This document shows positions 30,101 to 42,100 of a DNA stretch of 64,000 nucleotides, in pieces. The position numbers were made by a program, and so were the translations under genes. The stretch is from contig NC_092662.1 of assembly GCF_032118995.1 (NCBI RefSeq), positions 14,521,701-14,585,700 of the forward strand. Reading direction: 5' to 3'. The first letter of the stretch is position 1, and each line of letters begins with the position of its first letter. Under the pieces are notes generated by a model, which had not been told where the DNA came from, did no database searches, and worked only from the letters and a program-made list of their open reading frames with translations. This DNA comes from Asterias amurensis. Lineage: Eukaryota > Echinodermata > Asteroidea > Forcipulatida > Asteriidae.

Positions 30101-33100
30101 TTCGAATCCCTGCCGAGTAATATGCCTGTGATTTTTTTCGCAGAACTCGGGAAAGTACTGAGTATTCAGTGCTAACATACATCGGTGTATATGGGTAAAA
30201 ACCCAAATTAATGTTCTTTATCCCCGATGCAAATTTAACATAACGTCAAATATGTTCTACCGAGACATGAAAACCTGTCATGCAGTGTTACATAGACTAT
30301 TTCATTTATAAATCGATTATTGTTCATCCACCGTTCAGATTCACACAAGAGTTAAAAGAGATTTTCAAAACGCACTCCGGTTTGGACGACCTCCTTTCCA
30401 ACAAAAAACAACACAACTTGGACAAAAAATTTTTTCGTATTGATGAAAACAACAAAGAGATAAATGTTTAAAGAGATAGAGAAATTACCAACCCAATTTT
30501 TGTGCTGTACTCATTTTTTAATAGATGGAGTCCTCATGTAAGTGGGGAAACATTTTAAAGTCTCTAACCTCGCATCAAAATGGTGTAACCAACAGATAGT
30601 AGCCTCATGTCAGTTCTTTTCCCCACTGAAATAAGGATTCTATCTATTGGAAAAATGCAGTCATCTCAAAAAATTAACTGGTCATTTCCTTGTAGGACAA
30701 AAGCACAATGTCCACAGATTTACATTAAAATTACACAGTTTGAAGATAATGATGGCAGAAAGCTCCCCATAAAAAAAAGTACTTGATTAGGTGCTGTTGT
30801 TTTTTAGAAATGGGTAAAACAATGTCACAAAAATAATTTTTGTCTCAGTTTAAGCATGTAAAACGTATTTACTACCATAACTGGTTAATACGTTTTACAA
30901 GCTAAAATAATTTTTAGGGACACCACCAATATAGGGCTCAATAGCTCAGTTGGTAAAGCGCCGGCACGCTAATCTGGAGGTCATTGGTTCAAATCTAGTC
31001 AATTCTTTGTTCAACCCCAAAAATCATAAAATAATTTTTGTCACTCTGATACCAAAAATATTTGCGTAACTTTTTTACTCATTTCTCAATTAATACTAAA
31101 GCACCTCAGTAAATATTTAAAGGGAAGCTTTCTACCATTATTATCTTCAAACCGTCTAAAATGTAAATCTGTGGACATTGTATTTTTACTCAGAGTACCC
31201 AGTGGTGGATTTCACAAAGAGTTAGGACTAGTCTTATCTCGAGTTACTAGTCCTAACTTAGGACTAGCTGTACATTTTTGATATCTCTTAGGACTAGTCC
31301 TAAGTTAGGACTAGTCCTAACTCTTTGTGAAATCGACCCCTGAGCCTTTAAAACTGAAGCACCATTTAAGAGCAAGCTGTTTTTTTGTGTACCTGTGGCT
31401 ACTGATGATGGAGTTAGCACGCTGGTAGAAAGAGGAATGATCCGCTAAGGCACTGCGGAAGGGGATTGCCGAATCAGCAAGAGAGGTCCTGAAATAGGGG
31501 TTTACATGATGGGGGTTTGGGATTAGGAATGAGGGTAAAGCAATGAGGCAATCTAGTCTTGCCTCAAGACGTCAGTGATCGATAGTGGATAGTGTACTGC
31601 GCTCGTTTGTAAATCGCACTATGTCGTGGCCGAGCGGGTAAGAGAACCGAACTCAAGCTCTTGTGTTTCAGTTCAGCAGAGTGTGGGTTCGAATCCCGAT
31701 TGTGAGAATTGTGTCCCTGATGAGCAAGACACTTAACTATAATTGCTTCCCTCCATCCATGGGTAAATGGGTACCTGTGATGAGGGTAGAGATGGTTCTT
31801 GTGATTGATTTAGCTTAGTAGCGCATATTTGTTCACAGCGCTTTTATGACAAGCCCTTTGGATGTGAAAAGAACGATAATAAAACTGGCTAGTATTATTA
31901 TTTTTTATTATTACAGCGCGCCCTCTTACAGCATGTTTTAACCGACTTGACTGGCACGCGTAAAAGGGCATGCTGTAGCGATTTACCTCCATGCGCAGCT
32001 AGTACGCTACACTATATCCACTATCGTTTAGGGACGTCTTGGGCTAAGACCAGGAGGGTCTTGAACCAAGACTATTAGGCATCAGGATGCAAGCAACACA
32101 CATGTTTAAACAGTTAAGATGGAAAGCTTTGCTAGAAATATCAGGCAACTATAGTATAATCTCTGTAAGCTGCAGATGGAAATCGAGCAAGAAAAAAGCC
32201 AACATTGCAGAAAAAAATCACAAGAAAATTTACAGCATTATCAAATAAGATAACATACTTGAAGGAAAGGTATACCTTTGAGTTTTGGATTGTTTTTAAT
32301 CCTTTATAAATGTTATCCGACCTGTGAAAACTTTGTTTCAAATGGTGGTAGTGTTTTTGAGATATTGCTGAATATCTGAGTGGATGTCCACGCGGGAAGA
32401 ATAATCTGTTATTGGAATACACAATCTGAGAAACGTTTCATGCAGGGAACTGTTTCTGAGATTGAAAATGTTTTTCAACAAAACCACTTTGAAGGAAAAG
32501 TTTCTTTAAATGGTATTCATTATCAACAGATGCAGTGCAATTCTTACCAAGTAAGGTTTTCAGATCAATAACTTTTGGAGTAACTACCAAAGGTATATCC
32601 TCTCTTTACATTTGAAAGTTTCAAACAGTAGGAAGAAATCTTTAGGGATTTTACACACACAATCACAGAGAACTTCTTAAAAAAAACTTACTTAGTTTGT
32701 GTAATCCAACTAGCAGGAGGAGCATTGTTAACCTTTGACCCTTCACCTCCTTCCCAGGGGAAGACAGGTACGAATTGTTCAGCTGGTGGAAGACCCTTAT
32801 CATCTTGGTAAAGAGGTTGTAAGGAAACATCCGGTTGGGACGGTTTGGACGAAGACCGTTTTTTATCTTTGGTGGATTTCTTTTCAGTTTTTGTCGTCAC
32901 CGCTTCAGTAGACGATGATTTCTTCGAGGACCCGCTTCCGGATCTCGCGTCGCGGAAAACAATTTGTCCATTTGCTAAGAGGGTGAACTCCTTTCCCGAG
33001 GTTGCAATCTCTCGAGGAGTCATTTCTCTCGACGACGTCACCCCTTCCAATTTCAAGTCATGGGTTGGAAAATGTGACCCTTGACCCAAGCTGGAGCTTT

Positions 33101-36100
33101 GCCTCGGATCCCAAGTCACGCTGGTCGGCGCTCTATGTAAGGCGTCTTTACCCGGGCCCAACGCTCGTTGTTGGGCGAGTCCTGAATTGTACGGACCATT
33201 GTGCTTGGTGGAGCTTTTCAGACTTCGTAAGAGCCTGTCAAGTTTGAACGTCGCAGGGTCTGATTCGTCATCACTATGATGACCAGATGATAAACGTTTA
33301 TGTTTTGAAGATTTCTTTGATTGCTTTTGTTGTTCCAATCCGGAATGATTACTAAGCGAATTTGTCTCCTTAAGGGACAACCTACTATGACCTTTGCCCT
33401 GAGACCTGACCTCGTCCGAGTTTGACCTCTCAGTTTTGTTATGCCTTGAACTTCCATTTTCAGGGGATATTTTCCTCTTGCTTTCTGAATGACCTCGGTG
33501 TAACCTTGATGAAGTATTTGAAGTACTCGTAGACTCTTTCTGTGATGGTTTCTTGTCGTAGAAAGTTTCGTAGTTATCACCTCTTCCGGAGATGTCTTGG
33601 CTTACTGCTCCTGGCCATCTTTCTTCCTCATCCTCAGTATCTTCATCATCTTCTGATTGAGATGACGAGCCGCCATTTTGTTGTCTTCCTGCGTGCCATT
33701 CAGCCAATGGTGCCATTGTAGAGGAAGCTTTACTTGCCTATGAAATGAAACGACAATTGGTTTACATCAGTAGGAATAACAGTTTGCATGGTGGGAGCAC
33801 ATCCTCAAGACAAATGCCCTTTTCAGACTACTCTATTCCCTGGGTTTCCCCCAGGAATAACAGCAGGTCTTTTCACATTTGACTGCCTTCCCCCCCGTCT
33901 GCTTTGGCAAATGGGCATACCCAGTGGAATAGGCAACCCCCCAGGGCTTTTTCCCACTAGGGTATATGACATACAGTGTGAAAAGGGCTTTACTCAAACG
34001 AACTTGTGAATAAGTTTATGAGAAGTAGAATCAGATCTTAGTCTTGAAGTAATACCTTCTTGTCCAGGAGGCTCGAAGATCTTTTTCGTCTCGTCTGCTT
34101 CTTGGAATGGAAACTCTCATTACTGAAAGCTACGGATAGAAAGAAAATTACATCAACAAACCAGTAGGGTTTCATGGCCGAGCGGTTTAGGGCATTAAAG
34201 GCCGTGGACACTATTGGTAATTACTCAAAATAATTATTAGCATAAAACCTTTCTTGGTAACCAGTAATGGGGAGAGGTTGGTGGTATAAAACATTGTGAG
34301 AAACGGATCCCTCTGAAGTAATGTAGTTTACGAGAAAGGAGTAATTTTCCATGAATTTGATTTCAAGACCTCAGATTTAGAATTTGAGGTCCTGAAATCA
34401 AGCATCTGAAAGCGCACAACTTTGTGTGACAAGGGTGTTTTTTCCTTTCATTATTATCTCGCAACTTCGACGACCAATTGAGCTAAAATTTTCAGAGGTT
34501 TGTTATTTTATGCACATGTTGAGATACACCAAATGAGACGACAGGTCTTTGACAATTACCAATAGTATCCCTTGTCTTAAAGTTCAAGTTCTGGTGGTTT
34601 AGTCATCGGAATGTTTCGAATCCCGGTCATAACACTTGTGCAAGATACATTACTATAATTGTTTCTCTTCTCCCTAGAGTATTAAATGAGTACCTGCGAG
34701 GGTAGAGGGTAAAGATTAAAGGAATGTTATTGACCCAATGACCAAGAGTGGATTTCACAAAAAGTTATGGCTAGTCTTATCTCGAGTAAGGATGAGTTAC
34801 TAACTTTACTAACTTAGGACTAGCCTTAAGTTTTTATTAACTCTTAAAGAGTCCTATAGGAGTACTAAGTTTGGACTATCTTTGTGAAACCAAATCTGGG
34901 CACTAACATAACTAATGTTAAGCACACTGATACGTTTATTGTAAATATATGCACTATATAAGAATCATTTTTACCATTATTAATATTTATTGAGAGATTT
35001 CGATGCAATATTTTAAAGAACGTGTGATATTTACCAGATGACGGTCTTGATGAAGAACGTACACTTGGTGGTTCCGTTGATGTTGGTGATACTGGATGTT
35101 TTAAATGCCTCTGCTGTAAATACAAAAATGTTTACAAGTAACATCAACTACACGTTATGATATGTGTGAATGATTGCAGAGTTTCACAAAATATTAATAA
35201 CAATTTAACTAGTTTAGAAAACAACAATGAATGTTAAATGGTTCAAACAACAAGTTGTGCAAACAATACTTCTCCCGTACAGCGTGACCACACAGTTAAA
35301 CATATAAAAAAAAACTAACAAACATCAACTTAAAAATAACAAATCTGATGAAAACAAGTAAATTCAAAATTATATTAAGACTTTACTTGAGGTCAACAAT
35401 AATATTAAACAACCATAAAATTCAAGAAGTTTTAAATCAACATTTCTTACCCAGAATACATAAGATTTACTGAATGGCTGATCCTTCTGAGAGCGTGCGT
35501 TAATGTTACCATGGAAACAGAAGTTACAAAACATGTAAACCTTTTAACATTTACAAATATTTACACCTCTTATTTCAAGGCAGTGGACACTATTGGTAAT
35601 TGTCAAAGACCAGTCTTCTCACTTGGTGTATCTCATCATATGCATAAAATAACAACCTGTGAAAATTTCAGCTCAATCGATCATCGAAGTTGCAAGATAA
35701 TAACGAAAGAAAAAAAACACCCTTGTCACACGGAGTAGTGTGCTTTCAGATGCTTGATTTCGACACCTCAAATTCTAAACTTGAGGTCACAGAATCAAAT
35801 TCGTGGAAAATTACTTCTTTCTCAAAAACTACTCCACTTCAGAGGGAGCCGTTTCTCACAATGTTTTATACTACCAACCTTTCTCTATTACTCGATACCA
35901 AGTGAGGTTTTATGCTAATAATTATTTTGAGTAATTACCAATAGTGTCCACTGCCTTTAAAGGCACTGGATACATTTGGCGATTACTCAAAATATATATA
36001 TATATTAGCATAAAAAACTTACTTGGTCATGAGCAACGGAGAGCTGATGATAGTATAAAACATTGTGAGAAACAGCTCCCTCTGAAGTAACATAGTTATT

Positions 36101-39100
36101 GAGAAAGAATTAATTTTTCACTAAAATACTTGAATCTGAGAAAGACTTCAGGCCTGAAGCTTTTCTCATGCATCTGAAAGCACACATTTTGTGCAACAAG
36201 AAGATTGTTCTTTTATTATTTTCTTGCAATGACTTCAATGACCAATTGAACCAACATTTTTACAGGTTTGTTACTTTGTGCATGTGTTGGGATACTCAAA
36301 GTGAGAAGACTGGTCTTTGACAATTACCAATAGTGTGCAATGCCTGTAAGAATCAAATCTATAATAAATCTCATTTTAAAGAAAGCAAAGAGTTATGTTC
36401 ATGGAGTAATTTGCACGTTAACATTTCATTCAACAAAATCAGTCTTTCCTTATTATGGTGGGTTTATAATGGCTTACCATTGCAGATGAAATCCGCTTGT
36501 TGTTGAGCTTGCTTTGTGTCCGATTAGAGCTCTTATCTTTGGTTTTTCCTGCAAAGAATTAATATATTAGCAGACAAGGAATGTTGTTTACTATCAAACT
36601 CAGAGTGATTACTAAACGTATTAACGTTTACATTCCCTCTGGAATATTTTTATACATACCAGGTGATTCTTGCTCTGCTGCCCTCGTCGGGTGAGAGAAG
36701 AAGATGGGGGCTGTTGATTGCACATTATCTAAGAAAGCATGAGAAAAACATACAGTTGATGAGGATGACATGTATACATAGTTAATTGAGTTCTCTTGTC
36801 CGAGTCCACACTTAAAGTGTCATTCAAAACACTCAAATGCTCTTTTCAAATCGAATCTTAGTTAGACCAAATGAAGAAAATTACATTTTTTAATTTTCTT
36901 ACATTCATCTTTGGGAGTCTTCTTCTTGGCTGCATCACTCTCACACTTCCCTTCACTCGTCACAGCAATCACCTAAAAAGGGAGAAAAATCAACAATTTC
37001 TCAACAGCTAATAATGTTACAGTATTACTAGTTCTTATATTGTGCACTTTAAAACGATATCAATGCCCTTCAGTGTATAGATTGTGTTTTGAAGCCATTC
37101 AACTTTAAAAAACCATAACTTGTAGTTGGTGGGTCAAAACAGGTATAAAATAAATATATAAAAAAAATCGAAATTGTTTAACATTGACTATTCCGGATGG
37201 CCCTTAAAGGCAGTGGACACTATTGGTAACTACTCAAAATAGTTATTAGCATAAAACCTTTCTTGGTGAAGAGTAATGGGGAGAGGTTGATGGTATAAAA
37301 CATCGTTAGAAACGGCTCCCTCTGAAGTGCCATAGTTTTCGAGAAAGAAGTAATTTTCCACGAATTTGATTTCGAAACCTCAGATTTAGAACTTGAGGTC
37401 TCGAAATCAACCATCTAAACGCACAGAACTGACAAGGGTGTTTTTTCTTTCATTATTATCTCGCAAGTTCGATGACCGATTGAGCTCAAATGTCCACAGG
37501 TTTGTTATTTTATGCATATGTTGAGATACACCAACTGTGAAGGCTAGTCTTTGACAATTACCAACAGTGTCCACTGGCATTAAGATAACGTTTATGTTAT
37601 CTGGACCCCACTACTCTTTGATCTGTTTACACTATACTATGCAAATATGTTACCAGTGACACATCAAGTGCTTTGTTGACCTTTCTGTACCCAAGTCCAC
37701 AAGGTTGATATTGACTTTGACCAATCAATTGATCAATAAACACATCAATTGCATACTGTGCGATTAGGGAGCAATATATGAAACTGAATTCTTTTGAAAT
37801 TTCCTGCACCTGCATGATAATGACATTATGATTTGACCTCATGATAATAATAGTTGAGCCTCTATTTAAAAAAAGGCTTTACAAACACTTGTAGGGTTTA
37901 TTTTGGTAATTACTCCACAAGTTAATGACCATAAAGGTACATGGTAAAGAGCACTGCCCAGGTCAAAATTCCAGTTGAACCTATAGTTAACTGGGTTCAA
38001 CTGGTTCAACTGGATAGTGACCAAACTCGTCCATTTTCCATATTAACCAACTGGTTTGGACTAGGTTTAACTGTGCTCAACTAGGTTGAAATTATAAACC
38101 AGTTGGTTTCGGTCCATTTTCCATATTAAACCAACTGGCTTTAACTGTGTTTAACTAGTTTATCAACTGGTTTTCAACTAGTTCCAGTTAAACACAGTTA
38201 CTAGGTTCAACTGGAATTTTGACCTGGGTGGAGAGCTTTTGATATTATCAAACATTGTTAGAAAACGAACACCTTTAAAGAAAGAGGTTAATTTTTTCAC
38301 CGAGGAAATTTGAACCTGAGAAAGGCTCCAGGCATGAACCCTTTCGCAGGCATCAGAAAGCACACAGTTTTATGCGACAAAAGTGTCCTTTTCTTTTAAA
38401 TTATTTTCTGCAACTTCGACGACCGATTGAGCTCAAATTTTCACAGGTTTGTTATTTTACGCACAATGTTGGTATATACCAAGTGGGAACACTGGTCTTT
38501 GACTATTACAAATACCCTACTACTAGTTTTTCAGTGACAAGAAGGTTGTCCATGTACGCTCTAATTTATGTACTCAAAAAGTGTCATCAATCGTACATGT
38601 AATGTAACCTATAGACGATGTGACCTATGTTTACATTCAAACCGCCCTCTGTTGACAAAACACTGTATACGTCATGTTTCGCCGGGCACTGAGTTGCGTA
38701 GTCATAGTAAGATTGCGTACACTTTCTAGCTGGCTGCCAAAACACAAAGGTTTTGCCCAGCGGTATGCGCGCGAATCATGTTATGGTTTTCGTGTGATGT
38801 CAGAGGTCACATCGTCTATAATATACATGTTATCATAAGTGGGCATGATTATCACACAAGAAATACTAAATATGTCTTTGTGATGTCCAACGCAACACAA
38901 ATCAGGAAGATACATTTTTGTTTGGTCAGAAAAAACAACTTGTTTATTTGTAATACAGCATTTTCAAAACCTCAAAAGCTGGGCATTTAAGGTTGAAAAC
39001 GCGAACAAAAAGCACGCACTGAAAGGGTTAAGATGTGAAAGAACATTTTTAGAAGAAAAAAAAGTAATTTCACTTACAGTAAATTTATATTCAGTATTTG

Positions 39101-42100
39101 GTGTGAGTCGATGCGCCGTATAGTTGAGATCTGTTCCTGAGTAAATGACTTTCCCGTTTTGCGTTAATTCAAATCGATGGAGTCGACCGAGGGGAAACTC
39201 TGGAGGTGCCCACGTGACGTGAATCTCACTCCGACCTCGGTTGGTTAAGCTGGGTTTGCCTGGAGCATGTTTACCTAGAAATACAATTAAATATTAAATC
39301 AAACAAAACTTCTAAACTCGGGAAAGTACCTAGTAGTATAGACAGTGCTTAATACACATTGGTGTAAAAGGATACATTAAATGATCATTGGTTTTACCCT
39401 TACACCGATGTATGTAAGCATTGATACTCTTTTCCCAAGTTCTGTGAAAAAAAATCACAGGCATGTTACTCTTGTGGGACTCAAACCCATGACCTTTGCA
39501 AATCTAGAGCAGACGTCTTACCAACTAGACCACTGAGATTGCCCGATAGCTAGAAATAGTTTGAACACTACATTTTAGCAGCATCGATTTAATGGATGTT
39601 GAAAACCCTCTTTATCCCTGATCTATATTACATGATTTTTCAAACAGACTTTACTTATTTGACTAAACTTACCAAGTTCAGTGGTGGTTGCTGTAATGGT
39701 TGCTTTTGGTCCTTTACCTTTATGATTGAAAGCACATACCTAGATCAAAAACAAAAAAAGAGGATAGAAATATTTAGCAAACATTGCCTTCCCTCAGAAA
39801 AATATTCAAAACAATAACTTGAACTTGTAGTCCTCCTAATCAAAGGCAATGTTAAACTCTTCATGTTGGTTCTTTAAAGTTTTTCACTAAACTTAAACCC
39901 ACATGCAGTTCATCAAAAGTATTACTTCAGTAGGATTTGAAATTTTGCACGATGGGAGTTTAATCAGGTGAGGTTGATGCTAGCACCATGTGTAAATCTC
40001 TTTTGAGTAGTAGTGTTAAGATGTGTCGACCACCGGTTCTTCTCAGAACCACCACTACTCACACAGTGCTGCCGCAACAAAAAAATCACAAAGAATCACC
40101 TAGATTATAGTCTAGTACATGTACCTGTAAACTATCAATGAGATTCAACTGTGTAATACTTACATGAAGGTCATAGGTCGTTCCAGGTGCCAGACCACTA
40201 ACAATGCTACTTAATTCAGTTGTAGTCTCTACTTGTTGTTTACCGTTGTAAACAACATACCCCTTCAATGCGCCATTGTTAAAACCCGGGGGTGTCCACC
40301 CTAGTTTGAGCTGGGAGGTTGTAACAGCGAGAATCCTCAAGCCTTCTGGTGGGTCGGGCGGAGCTTCGTCGGTGGTTGCTATGGCAACATCACTGATGGG
40401 ACTGTCGTCTCCTTCTGTACTGAGTTGGAGACTGAAGGCGTATTGGGTATCGGCGCGTAGATGTGTTACAAGATGGCTGGTGGATTTGCCTTCATAGATA
40501 AGCTTGGAATCTATAAAAAAGTATCAATAAAATATCAGCAATAGTACTACAGATTGCTTTGGACTTCGAAGATATATAAGTAAACATATAACTAGTTTGG
40601 GGTTGAACAAAGACAATTGACTGGACTCTTCCAACTGAGCTATATAGCCCTATGAAGTTTATTATTTGATAAACTTAATACGAACAAAATTGTAAACACC
40701 TCAGTCAAAAACCTTAGAACTAACATTACTTTGTTCTTGCTTCGCTTTACCTATTCTACTTTGTAACATTTATTTATTTTATTTATCTATTTTGATTACA
40801 CATCAAACAGCACAACTTGAACGCAGATAACAGGATGAATAGGAAAGGAGAAGAAATGTTCAGTTTTAGATGTGAGAGGAAAACCCCAATGGAGAAAACC
40901 CATGCATCGCAAGTAGAGACTAAAACCCCAATCCACATGCAAGGCTCCGGTCTGAGGTGGGATTCGAACCAGGGTCACAGAGGTAAAAGGCAGGGAAAAA
41001 CCCACTGAGCCAACCTGGGTGGATTAGTAAACACTATTTGTCCCTAAACAAAACAATGCAAGTATCACCCACCATTAAACAATCTATACGTGACCTCCAG
41101 TCCACTCTTCAACGTGACCTCTTCCCAGTCAGCTTGAACTTCTGTGTGACCTTTGACCTGAAGCGATGGAGGCCCAGGTTTATCCAACGTCTTCAAGAGT
41201 TCAAGCGTTAACTCAACTTCCTCCTTAAGATCTTGATGAGGCAGATCCTTATGCTTCACAATCTGTTGAGTTCAAAAGTCAAAGGTTAAAGGTCAAAGGG
41301 AAGGTATGTTTGGTAATTATCACTCTTAAAATTAATGGCAATAACATCTTTTTGTCAGCACCTTTTGATAGTATAGAGCATTTTGAGAAACATTTCACTT
41401 TGAAGTAATGTGGTTACGTAAAAAAGATATCAGTTTTTATGCTCCACAATTTGAATCTGAGAAGCATTATTGGCAGTATTGTTTCTCAGATTGTGTCTTC
41501 CTATGAGGGATTACTCTTCCTGCGTGGACATATTCAATCCTGATTTTTTGCAATATCTCAAAAACGAGACCACCTTCTGAAATGTTCACATGTTAACTTG
41601 ATTGCATACATCTACAACTAAAACTACCTAACGGTTCCTCAAACCAAAGGTATACTTTGATGACATTAAACAACAAAGGTCAAATGTGACATATCCGGAA
41701 AGGAGGTTCGGTATAAATGCAGTTTTGATGATGGAGTAAATAACCAACCTGTAATGCAGGGACAACCTGGGGATGATCTCGCAATCTCAAACAGCCTTTT
41801 CTCTTACTCGCTAAAGTTCGTAATGTCCTAACGATGAAAAAAAAAGGGAAAGAAAATCAGTTTCAAATTTAAAATAATGAACATCATCCAATGCGGAGAA
41901 GATTTCTTGGTATCAGGAAACTTCTCAGTTCTAAAAAGAACTGTCCTGCTAGGATCGAGGAGGCTTCTTGTTATTAACTTCACTACGCCGGAGTGAGTTC
42001 TCATTTGGTCTCAGCACTTCAACAAGCTTGCTCTAGTCATCGTCAGGAGACTGCTAAAACCGCAAACCAGATTTAGTTTTCAGCTGTTGGCTGAACACCT

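Larger units (their letters stand above)
27151..31488 (-). other. C-terminal exons 18-21 of the ARM/FN3 gene
   Basis: Exons 31488-31393, 29924-29725, 28652-28499 and 27223-27151. The sequence is less repetitive than the preceding tail: ADHSSFYQRANSIISSHR, then SYPGAFQYEPEFPSS, then KTGVLCQDCGPDGEGDG with two cysteines three apart, ending in TVPDIVS. The phases 2,1,2 carry into the last exon and select a TGA stop at 27151-27153. Confidence 0.75.
39078..41262 (-). other. Three fibronectin type III domains (exons 8-11)
   Basis: Exons 41262-41073, 40510-40164, 39739-39673 and 39274-39078. Each domain shows the FN3 pattern: a proline-rich entry (PGPPSLQV, PPDPPEGLRI, APGKPSLTN), a buried Trp (VQADWEEV, LKLGWTPPG, IHVTWAPPE), and the Leu-x-Pro-x-x-x-Tyr corner (LRADTQYAFSLQ, LAPGTTYDLHVCAFN, LTPNTEYKFTVIAV). 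Intron positions fall between and inside domains. Confidence 0.88.

Noticed and set aside
30931-31005. Candidate tRNA gene (Ala/Val-like)
   Set aside because: The flanking 13-bp direct repeats and sister fragments show a SINE insertion, and the acceptor stem does not close.
32845-33247. Plus-strand frames opposite the large ARM/FN3 exon
   Set aside because: Shadow frames of a Ser-rich coding exon; the minus-strand frame has splice signals in phase at both ends.
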